From Actinomycetota bacterium (GTDB lineage: Bacteria > Actinomycetota > Acidimicrobiia > Acidimicrobiales > Acidimicrobiaceae): 8,691 nucleotides of DNA. Positions 1 to 5,676 of this stretch are shown here, piece by piece. Both the position numbers and the translations under genes were made by a program. Below the pieces are notes generated by a model that saw nothing but the letters and a program-made list of their open reading frames with translations, was not told the origin of the DNA and made no database searches. The stretch's first letter is position 1. Each line of letters begins with the position of its first letter. Where the stretch lies: positions 1 to 8,691 of the forward strand of contig DAHVOF010000275.1 in the NCBI GenBank assembly GCA_027318945.1, given 5' to 3'.

Positions 1-78
1 AGGTGGCGGGATACCGCGGAGCGTCTGCAGTCCGTCCTATTGAACCTTACGGCTAAAGAGTTGCTGGAGTGTGGCTGA
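1..78 (+). CDS. possible C-terminal tail of an upstream gene, unidentified
   Basis: Frame 1 is open from the first base and ends at TGA 76-78, giving 25 residues that end in LTAKELLECG. The stretch is rich in Leu, Arg and Glu and would suit a C-terminal amphipathic helix, so I read it as the end of a gene starting outside the window. Frame 3 is also open for its first 17 codons, to TAA at 52-54, so the choice of frame is not certain. I cannot name the product. The gap to the proC start at 343 is long enough for proC to have its own promoter. Confidence 0.35.
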   Translation, partial: RWRDTAERLQSVLLNLTAKELLECG

Positions 79-164
79 GCTGCTGTTTGTATGTCCTACA
101 GGGTTTCCCTACTGTCGGACATTTCGAATGCGGCAAAAAAATCCCTAATTTTTGAGATTTGCTC

Positions 165-194
165 TTGACGGCAGTGGACTCGATAACGTAACTT
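165..194 (+). promoter_or_regulatory. candidate upstream promoter of proC (P1)
   Basis: TTGACG at 165-170 matches the -35 consensus in five of six positions. Eighteen bases later lies TAACTT (189-194), which fits the actinobacterial -10 pattern TAnnnT. Transcription would begin near 201-202, where an in-frame TTG (202) opens a 48-codon in-frame extension of proC. The transcript could therefore carry a leader of about 140 bases or encode an N-terminally longer form. Recognised by eye only. Confidence 0.45.
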
Positions 195-329
195 TTCTTT
201 GTTGGTTCTGGCAGTATCTAGAAGATTTCGGGTCGGGGAAGCAGAATATTCTAGATTGCCAGAGCCAATCCTTTTAGCTCTCAGCTCTTATGCGACCCCC
301 TTGACGGCAACAGCTGCGCTGCGGTCGGG

Positions 330-335
330 TACTAT
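330..335 (+). promoter_or_regulatory. candidate -10 box for a leaderless proC transcript (P2)
   Basis: TACTAT fits the TAnnnT pattern and ends exactly seven bases before the GTG at 343. That spacing would put the first transcribed base on the start codon, the usual geometry of leaderless actinobacterial mRNAs. The -35 region is weak: TTGACG at 301-306 is 23 bases away, too far for ideal spacing. The match helps to choose GTG 343 as the proC start. Confidence 0.45.
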
Positions 336-342
336 TTATGAC

Positions 343-1146
343 GTGCTCGATCTCATGATAGTAGGCGGCGGGAAAATGGGCCAGGCTCTCGCTCAGGGGA
401 TGGTCTCCTCTAACGCAGTCAGCCCTGATCTCCTTGGAATAGTCGAAGTGTCGGAGTCTCTACGGGCCGAATTGACGATACGTTTTGCGAAATCGGTTAT
501 TTCGGACCATCCTCTGCCGGCGCGGTCGACGGTACTCGCCGTCAAGCCGGGGGATGTGGAAAAAGTCGCAGCATCCCTTGGAAGCGACAGTAAACAGAGA
601 GTTCTTTCTATTGCCGCTGGGGTTTCTACCTCAGCAATCGAAGTTTGGCTGGGAGGAAGACCTCCCGTGATTCGTGCGATGCCGAACACGCCGGCAATGA
701 TCGGTTTGGGTATGACGGCCCTTTGCGCGGGCAGATATGCCAGCCTGTCCGATATTGAATGGGCTGAGTCGCTGTTGTCGGCCGTAGGCAAATGTGTTGT
801 AGTTAAGGAGTCGCAGATAGACGCGATCACCGCCGTTTCGGGTTCGGGGCCGGCATATATCTTTCTGGTGGCGGAGGCGATGATTGAGGCTGCAGTCAAT
901 GAGGGTTTGAGTTGGGATCTAGCTAGGTCATTGGTTGTTCAAACCGTCCATGGCGCGGGCGCTATGCTTTCCGAAGGTTCGTTTTCTCCCACGATTCTCC
1001 GTCAGAACGTCACTTCCCCTGGAGGGACGACTGCCGCGGCCATTGCAGCTCTCGAGGAGGATGCAATCAGAGCTGCATTTGCAAAGGCAGTTGCACGTGC
1101 TAGGGAGCGTTCGGCTGAAATTACGTCAGAACTTTTTAGACACTGA
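343..1146 (+). CDS. proC: pyrroline-5-carboxylate reductase
   Basis: This cytoplasmic enzyme catalyses the last step of proline synthesis, reducing 1-pyrroline-5-carboxylate with NAD(P)H. The sequence shows the N-terminal dinucleotide-binding loop IVGGGKMG (residues 6-13), the LAVKP motif (65-69) at the nucleotide-binding edge, RAMPNTPA (111-118), and the dimerisation and active-site signatures VSGSGPAY (165-172) and TSPGGTT (224-230). The product is 267 residues, close to the family's usual 265-295. I chose GTG 343 because it sits seven bases after a TAnnnT -10 box and leaves the normal short lead before the Rossmann glycines. ATG 355 is an alternative (263 residues) but would start directly at the glycine loop. 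The frame is open upstream to 199, an extension with no counterpart that I know in this family. Neither start has a Shine-Dalgarno sequence. The gene runs convergently towards the transporter gene, 23 bases apart. Confidence 0.93.
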   Translation: MLDLMIVGGGKMGQALAQGMVSSNAVSPDLLGIVEVSESLRAELTIRFAKSVISDHPLPARSTVLAVKPGDVEKVAASLGSDSKQRVLSIAAGVSTSAIEVWLGGRPPVIRAMPNTPAMIGLGMTALCAGRYASLSDIEWAESLLSAVGKCVVVKESQIDAITAVSGSGPAYIFLVAEAMIEAAVNEGLSWDLARSLVVQTVHGAGAMLSEGSFSPTILRQNVTSPGGTTAAAIAALEEDAIRAAFAKAVARARERSAEITSELFRH

Positions 1147-1148
1147 AA

Positions 1149-1182
1149 CGTGCAAGTTGCTGAGCATGCTTACTTTTGCACG
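1149..1182. terminator. candidate bidirectional hairpin between convergent genes
   Basis: CGTGCAA (1149-1155) is exactly complementary to TTGCACG (1176-1182). The loop between them contains the 8-bp palindrome AGCATGCT (1163-1170). It lies just after the proC stop and covers the last codons and stop of the opposing transporter gene. T-rich sequence follows on the + strand (1183-1202), but there is no clean T run, so a terminator role is plausible rather than shown. Confidence 0.35.
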
Positions 1183-2558
1183 CTTTGATTGTTTCGCTTT
1201 TGCTCGCTCGGTAATGGGATATGCCTAAATGCGAAATAGTAGGCGACAGCGTTCGCGGCCATGAAAAGAGCGGCTCCAAATATTGGGACATCAACTACGA
1301 GATTCATCAAAGCCCCTCCGACGATAGGACTGATGCTGGATGTGGCCATAGCCGGAAGCGAACCAAATGCTGCAACCGCGCCACGCCTTCTCTCGTCTGC
1401 AATTCCCATCGTGTACGCTTGGCGCGAGGGCATGCCCAGATTGTTGCACACGGTTCGAAGTGCGAGAAGGATGGAAGCTATTACGAACGTGGGCGCGGGT
1501 GCCATGCCCAGAAGGAGAATGACGCCAAGAATTCGCGTGCTCACTACGGTGCGAACGGCACCTAGCTTATTCGAGATTTTGTGCGCACCCAAATACGGGA
1601 GTGCGCCCACTAGGTTGATGATGGTGTAGAGAACTCCGATTTCAGCAGTTCCTGCGCCAAACCTGACGTGGAACCAGTAAATCAGCAGCGGTCCTAGGAA
1701 CCCAAAGCCGAATCCGTTCAATGCGTTCGTTATGGCGAGTCTGCTTACGAGTTGCCTCGTAGAAACTGTTCGGTGAGCGGCGTCCGGTTTATTAATTGGC
1801 TCAAACGGCTCTTCATTGGCACCGCCGTCGCTGAGCGGTTTCTCACCTGTCTTGTGCTTTCTGTCATTGTGGCTTTCTCTAAGGGGAACGCAGAAGAAGG
1901 AAACCACCAGGGAGGCTGCGGCGCCCATCGCGAACAACAATTTGTACGCCTCGTCAGAGGTCATACCTAGATGCCGGAATATGTTAAGAGAGCCTGCGGC
2001 GAGTGAACCCGCTGCCGCCGCGAGTACTCCGATAAAGCCGAGACGGCCGAAGGCGAGCGTGCGCAAGTTGGGAGGAACCGAAGTCGCTACCATAGGCTGC
2101 TCTGCCGGAAAGAATGGGCCATAAGTGCCTCCGCTCCCGGCGCCGCCACCTCGCCCGATACCGCCTAATCCGAAGGCGAGGATGATGACGGCTGCATTCG
2201 CGGAGAATGCGAGTGAAAGAGATCCGATTGCGCCAAGTATTCCGAGCGCGATCAGGACGGGGCGTCTTCCAATGGCGTCTCCGATCAGGCCGACTGCCGC
2301 CCCCATGGCGCCCCCAATGATGCTTCCGAAAGTGATCATGGCGCCTATGGCGGTCGAGGAGTGATAGTTGTACGCGACGTAAAGCGGAAAGACGACGGTC
2401 AGGAACGCGGTTGCGAAACTTCTGGCGGCTCGCCCTGCATAGAGCCAGGGGAGGTTTCTTTGGTCTCCGTCTTCATGGGAGTCGGCCTTGTCGCTTGATG
2501 AGGGCTCGCTTTCGCCGGCTGGTTTTCCAGTTCTGTCGTCTCCGAAGTGGCGTTGCAA
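1170..2558 (-). CDS. major facilitator superfamily transporter
   Basis: The gene encodes a 462-residue inner-membrane protein with the layout of a 12-helix secondary transporter. It has a charged cytoplasmic N-terminus (1-36), six hydrophobic segments between about 45 and 225, a hydrophilic central loop (about 226-268), and a second hydrophobic half (about 271-446). The MFS motif A, GLIGDAIGRR, is clear at 90-99 in the loop between helices 2 and 3. Helix 4 carries a striking glycine-rich stretch (residues 130-147) leading into GPFFPAEQ. The substrate cannot be read from the sequence; drug or metabolite efflux is common in such proteins. The TTG start follows an in-frame TAA immediately upstream, and no ATG, GTG or TTG occurs in frame before the first helix. 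A G-rich GGGGA (2570-2566, - strand) lies seven bases ahead as a possible ribosome site. It is divergent from the tetrapyrrole operon and convergent with proC. Confidence 0.85.
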   Translation of the reverse strand: MQRHFGDDRTGKPAGESEPSSSDKADSHEDGDQRNLPWLYAGRAARSFATAFLTVVFPLYVAYNYHSSTAIGAMITFGSIIGGAMGAAVGLIGDAIGRRPVLIALGILGAIGSLSLAFSANAAVIILAFGLGGIGRGGGAGSGGTYGPFFPAEQPMVATSVPPNLRTLAFGRLGFIGVLAAAAGSLAAGSLNIFRHLGMTSDEAYKLLFAMGAAASLVVSFFCVPLRESHNDRKHKTGEKPLSDGGANEEPFEPINKPDAAHRTVSTRQLVSRLAITNALNGFGFGFLGPLLIYWFHVRFGAGTAEIGVLYTIINLVGALPYLGAHKISNKLGAVRTVVSTRILGVILLLGMAPAPTFVIASILLALRTVCNNLGMPSRQAYTMGIADERRRGAVAAFGSLPAMATSSISPIVGGALMNLVVDVPIFGAALFMAANAVAYYFAFRHIPLPSEQKRNNQSVQK

Positions 2559-2673
2559 TTATAAGTCCCCGATTCGACGGTATCCTGCCAATTTTTGCTC
2601 GTTTCCTGCGCACTCACTAGTTGGTGATATCTGCACATATAGCTGAGGAGCGAGTGCAGCCAACCTTATAGAG
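2559..2673. other. gene-free stretch at the transporter side of the divergent region
   Basis: I see no coding capacity here. On the - strand a perfect TATAAT (2563-2558) overlaps the transporter's TTG start codon. A TTGGCA (2591-2586) lies 22 bases upstream of it, too far to be an ideal -35 partner. No convincing promoter that would include the TTG start was found for the transporter. Confidence 0.4.
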
Positions 2674-2701
2674 CTGACGGATCGTGTGGATATGGGATAA
2701 T
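2674..2701 (+). promoter_or_regulatory. candidate promoter of the tetrapyrrole operon
   Basis: CTGACG (2674-2679) and GATAAT (2696-2701) are separated by 16 bases. Each differs from the housekeeping consensus at one or two positions. Transcription would begin near 2708, leaving a leader of about 195 bases before sirC. No better promoter was seen closer to the gene. Confidence 0.5.
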
Positions 2702-2709
2702 AATATCCC
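2694..2709. promoter_or_regulatory. candidate operator palindrome over the -10 box
   Basis: GGGATA (2694-2699) and TATCCC (2704-2709) are perfect inverted arms separated by ATAA. The palindrome covers the -10 box and the expected transcription start, which is the classic position for a repressor of the GntR or TetR type. The regulator is unknown and none is encoded in the window. Confidence 0.4.
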
Positions 2710-2833
2710 TGATCGGAGGGTCGAAGTGTAATCCTGGCTGCTACGCGGGAGGATTGTTTGTGATCGGAGAGATTTCGGTGATCTTTGCTGCGGTGAAATC
2801 ATGCGACAAAGATCAAAAGGCGTGCCTCCGATC
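2710..2833 (+). promoter_or_regulatory. structured 5' leader of the tetrapyrrole operon, possible cis-regulatory RNA
   Basis: Four perfect pairings can be drawn. GATCGGAGG (2711-2719) pairs with CCTCCGATC (2825-2833), closing the domain. Inside it are AATCCT (2730-2735) with AGGATT (2750-2755) and TGATCTTTG (2779-2787) with CAAAGATCA (2807-2815). A second copy of the 5' closing strand, GATCGGAG (2762-2769), can pair with the same 3' strand (2826-2833), so two folds exclude each other. I do not recognise a known riboswitch: the cobalamin-box and T-box core sequences are absent. The alternative is that the repeats are protein-binding sites in DNA. Confidence 0.45.
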
Positions 2834-2903
2834 CCACTTGTGAACGAACAAATATCTCTCGGATCGTTAGGATTGAATACTAAGAGCAATTGGGCAGGTG
2901 ATC

Positions 2904-3533
2904 ATGGGCAGTGCGTACCTTGTGGCGTTGAATCTCGCGCGTTTGAATGTCTTGGTTGTTGGCGGGGGAGAGGTAGCACTGCGCAAGGTGAGAGGCCTGT
3001 GTCCTTCGCCGCTTCGCCTTGTCGTTGTTGCGCCAGATATCTGCCCCGGTCTCACTCAGCTGCTTGAAGAGGTGGAGTGCGAAGTCGCGATTTTGGAGCG
3101 GAAGTTCTTGCCGTCGGACCTCGCTGATTGCCAGCTCGTCTTCGCTGCGACTTCCGACCGTTTTGTAAATGCCGAGATATCCCGGCTCTGCAAGAAAAAG
3201 GGAGTTCTGGTGAACAACGTGTCTGACTCTGGCCTGAGCACGTTTGGAAATGTGGCACTCGCAGGAAGGGGCGGTGTGACCGTAGGCGTATCGTCCGGCT
3301 CGAAAGTTCCGGGTTTCTCGAAGGCACTCGGTAAGCTTATTGATGAAATATTGCCGGCAGAGATAAACAGTTTGCTGGCCATAGCGGCAGAGGTGAGGTC
3401 AAAAGCATTGAGTTCTGGTGTGTCGGCCAGCGATCTGGATTGGGAAAAGGTAATGAGTTCTCCAGTCCTCGAGTTGATTCGCGCGGGTGAAATTGTCCGG
3501 GCGGAGGAAAGTCTGACTGAATGCCTCTTTTAG
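2904..3533 (+). CDS. sirC: precorrin-2 dehydrogenase (siroheme synthase N-terminal type)
   Basis: This family oxidises precorrin-2 to sirohydrochlorin with NAD+ and, in some members, also inserts iron to form siroheme. The 209-residue product begins with a Rossmann core: VLVVGGGEVALRKV at 16-29, then VFAATSDRFVN at 79-89, and GVTVGVSSGSKVPG in the middle (124-137). The length suits a single-domain SirC/Met8-like protein without a methyltransferase. I chose ATG 2904, preceded directly by AGGTGATC (2896-2903), which complements the 3' end of 16S rRNA. GTG 2898 lies inside that motif and is the alternative start. One oddity: where the family has Val-Asp-Asp around the catalytic aspartate, this protein reads Val-Ser-Asp (106-108). 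It heads the operon, and its end overlaps hemA by 13 bases. The substrate is provided by the CobA domain encoded three genes downstream. Confidence 0.85.
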   Translation: MGSAYLVALNLARLNVLVVGGGEVALRKVRGLCPSPLRLVVVAPDICPGLTQLLEEVECEVAILERKFLPSDLADCQLVFAATSDRFVNAEISRLCKKKGVLVNNVSDSGLSTFGNVALAGRGGVTVGVSSGSKVPGFSKALGKLIDEILPAEINSLLAIAAEVRSKALSSGVSASDLDWEKVMSSPVLELIRAGEIVRAEESLTECLF

Positions 3534-4774
3534 CAATTGGGATAGACCGAAGCAGCCTACCTGGTCGGGACTTCGCGCCGTATTTTGTGCCTGAAGACGA
3601 AGTACTTTCCAAGCTGAAAATCTTTTCGTCGGCGCTGGGGGTGGAAGAGGCGGTTTTGGTTTGCACGTGTGCGCGTACCGAGGTGTTCGCAGAAATAACC
3701 AAGTTCCATGGTGGAATCGAGGAGATGTGGGCGAATTTCGCACGTACTCTGGGAATCGAGCGGGATGAGCTCACCTCCGTGGCAAGGGTGTACTACGAGC
3801 ATGGAGCGATTGGTCATCTATTCAGAGTGGCGGCGGGTCTCGAGTCCGAATTGATCGGCGAAACAGAGATTCTTGGGCAGGTGAGGAGAGCATTCGTACG
3901 ATCGCACGATGCGGGTTATTGTGGCCCAGGTCTTTACGGCCTTTTTCGAAAGGCGCTTGAGGTGGGAAAGAGGGCGAGAAGCGAAACAGGGATTGCAAGG
4001 GGCATTACCTCTTCAGCGCATGCGGCAATTGAGCTTTTCTCGGAGACGTGCGGTCTGGAGGGAGATGGGACCGTCATGGTAATTGGGGCCGGAGAAGTTG
4101 GCACCAAGCTCGCTGAAGCTCTTTCGCAAGGAGGCTACAGAGTTTATGTCGCGTCGCGGACTTTCGAAAGGGCCTCGCGCGTTGCCAACGCCGTCGGTGC
4201 CAAGGCTGTGCCGATCAATGACCTCAAGCTTTACTTGCCCGAGCTAGATGGGGTGTTTTTTGCGACTTCCACTAGGAGGTACCTTTTGGATTCTGAAGAT
4301 GCCAAGTTGTTCGACGATATCCGGACTCCCCGTACCTTCATAGCGGACATGGGAGTTCCCAGGAACGTTGATCCAAGTCTTGACGAGGTGCAATGGCTAA
4401 CCGTTTACGATCTCGACGGAGTCAACGCCTTTGTGAAGGAAGCTATCGAGGCGCGCCAGCAAGAAGCCGGACTGGTCGAGGCGATAATCGAATCCGAAAC
4501 GTGCAAGTTCGTCGACCTCAAGAATTCCAGTGCTGCGACAACGATATTGGCATCTCTGTACTCCTATGCCGACGAGATTCGCCTCGCAGAGCTGGCGCGG
4601 TTCTCGGGCAGACTTGATGGACTGAATGAGGCGCAGAGGAAAGCCGTTGAATCGCTGACGTATGGGATCGTCCAGAAGATGTTGCACAGGCCGGTGGTGA
4701 AGGTGAAGGAGCACTCTGGTTCCAAAAGGGGAGAGCGGCTCGTGGAAGATCTTTCTTTCCTATTCGAGCTATGA
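3521..4774 (+). CDS. hemA: glutamyl-tRNA reductase
   Basis: This enzyme uses NADPH to reduce glutamate on tRNA-Glu to glutamate-1-semialdehyde, the committed step of the C5 pathway to tetrapyrroles. The 417-residue length is normal. Visible signatures are the catalytic cysteine Cys50 in CTCARTEVF (48-56), His99 in HLFRVAAGLES, GETEILGQV (113-121), the NADPH-binding loop VIGAGEVG (187-194), and a helical C-terminal dimerisation domain (about 315-417). Cys50 and His99 have the numbering I recall for the E. coli enzyme. The residue after the cysteine is Ala, where TCNR is almost universal. The ATG lies inside the end of sirC; GGAGG (3503-3507) is 13 bases upstream, rather far, so translational coupling is likely. 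Its stop overlaps the hemC start as ATGA. The family is known for heme-dependent control of HemA stability, but no specific sign of it is visible here. Confidence 0.95.
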   Translation: MPLLAIGIDRSSLPGRDFAPYFVPEDEVLSKLKIFSSALGVEEAVLVCTCARTEVFAEITKFHGGIEEMWANFARTLGIERDELTSVARVYYEHGAIGHLFRVAAGLESELIGETEILGQVRRAFVRSHDAGYCGPGLYGLFRKALEVGKRARSETGIARGITSSAHAAIELFSETCGLEGDGTVMVIGAGEVGTKLAEALSQGGYRVYVASRTFERASRVANAVGAKAVPINDLKLYLPELDGVFFATSTRRYLLDSEDAKLFDDIRTPRTFIADMGVPRNVDPSLDEVQWLTVYDLDGVNAFVKEAIEARQQEAGLVEAIIESETCKFVDLKNSSAATTILASLYSYADEIRLAELARFSGRLDGLNEAQRKAVESLTYGIVQKMLHRPVVKVKEHSGSKRGERLVEDLSFLFEL

Positions 4775-5676
4775 CTGTACTTCGAATTGCAACTAGGGGT
4801 TCCGATCTTGCACTGTGGCAGGCGAGATTTGTCGCGTCAAGGCTCCGCTGTGAGAGTGAGCTCGTCGTCCTTAGTACACAGGGCGATCGAGACAGCCAGT
4901 CTTCCCTGAGCGCTATTGGCGGTCAAGGAGTCTTTGTAAAAGAGATTGAAGCCGCTCTGCTTGACGGCAGGGCAGATATCGCTGTGCATTCGGCTAAGGA
5001 TTTGCCATCCACTGGTATCGAGGGGCTCGTCATCGGTGCTTTCCCAGAAAGGGGAGATCCTCGGGACGTGCTTGTGGGGTGCCGCCTCGACGAGCTTCAG
5101 CCGGGTGATGTTGTGGCAACCGGTTCTCAAAGGAGGCAGGCCCAGCTGAGGGACTTGAGGCCTGATCTGGAGTTCGCACCCCTGAGAGGCAACATATCCA
5201 CCAGGCTTTCAATGGTTGGTCGATATGCCGCGGTCGTGGTGGCGTACGCTGCTCTTGAGCGCTTAGGACTTCTGGCAGAGGTGGCTCAAACCTTTGACAC
5301 GGCAGAGTTTTTGCCGCAGGCAGGTCAGGGTGCGCTTGCAATAGAGCACAGGACCGCTGACACTGGGGTGGCGGCCATTATTCGCCCACTTGACCACCCA
5401 GAGACACGCCTGGCGGTCGAGGCGGAGAGAAGCCTGCTCGCGGAGCTGGGGAGCGGCTGTTCGCTGCCCGTGGGAGCTTACGCATCTGTGGAAAGCCATA
5501 GCCGAGAAATTACGCTAAAGGGTTTTCTCGGGTCGCTTGATGGAGAGGTCTCCATAAGGGTTGCCGGAGTCGGGTCTGCGCCGGTCGAACTCGGATCAAG
5601 GCTCGGGAAAGAACTACTAGCTAAGGGCGGCCATTCCCTGGATGGGTTGTACGGCATAGGCTTAGGAAATGGCTGA
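4771..5676 (+). CDS. hemC: hydroxymethylbilane synthase (porphobilinogen deaminase)
   Basis: This cytoplasmic enzyme joins four porphobilinogen units into the linear tetrapyrrole hydroxymethylbilane. The 301-residue length is typical. Motifs in order are IATRGSDLALWQA (6-18), GQGVFVKEIEAALL (51-64), HSAKDLP (73-79) with catalytic Asp77, GSQRRQAQL (118-126), LRGNISTRL (138-146) with substrate-binding arginines, PQAGQGALAIE (182-192), and GSGCSLPVGAY (227-237), where Cys230 should carry the dipyrromethane cofactor. All key residues are present. The start overlaps the hemA stop by four bases and has no clear ribosome site, implying coupled translation. It overlaps the following cobA/hemD start by eight bases. 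Its product is closed to uroporphyrinogen III by the HemD domain of the next gene. Confidence 0.95.
   Translation: MTVLRIATRGSDLALWQARFVASRLRCESELVVLSTQGDRDSQSSLSAIGGQGVFVKEIEAALLDGRADIAVHSAKDLPSTGIEGLVIGAFPERGDPRDVLVGCRLDELQPGDVVATGSQRRQAQLRDLRPDLEFAPLRGNISTRLSMVGRYAAVVVAYAALERLGLLAEVAQTFDTAEFLPQAGQGALAIEHRTADTGVAAIIRPLDHPETRLAVEAERSLLAELGSGCSLPVGAYASVESHSREITLKGFLGSLDGEVSIRVAGVGSAPVELGSRLGKELLAKGGHSLDGLYGIGLGNG

Noticed and set aside
121..155. Terminator after the upstream gene (CAAAAA 134-139 with TTTTTG 149-154)
   Set aside because: The pairing is only A/T, six pairs long, without a GC stem, and would be too weak to count as a terminator.
199..342. N-terminal extension of proC by 48 codons as the default annotation
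   Set aside because: The extension has no family counterpart that I know and no ribosome site; GTG 343 gives the usual length. It is kept only as a possible isoform in the findings.
393..899. 168-residue open frame on the - strand inside proC
   Set aside because: It is fully antisense to strongly conserved proC motifs and shows no recognisable domain; it is a shadow of the real frame.
2710..2903. Cobalamin riboswitch or T-box in the sirC leader
   Set aside because: I looked for the B12-box and the TGG-N-ACCGCG-type T-box core and saw neither; the stems present do not follow those layouts.
2801..3067. 88-residue + strand frame overlapping the leader and the start of sirC
   Set aside because: It runs in another frame through the well-conserved sirC Rossmann core and includes low-complexity cysteine/arginine stretches typical of shadow frames.
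4959..4972. A third TTGACGGCA-like sequence as a promoter
   Set aside because: It lies inside the conserved hemC coding frame in the middle of the operon with no -10 box at proper spacing; chance match.
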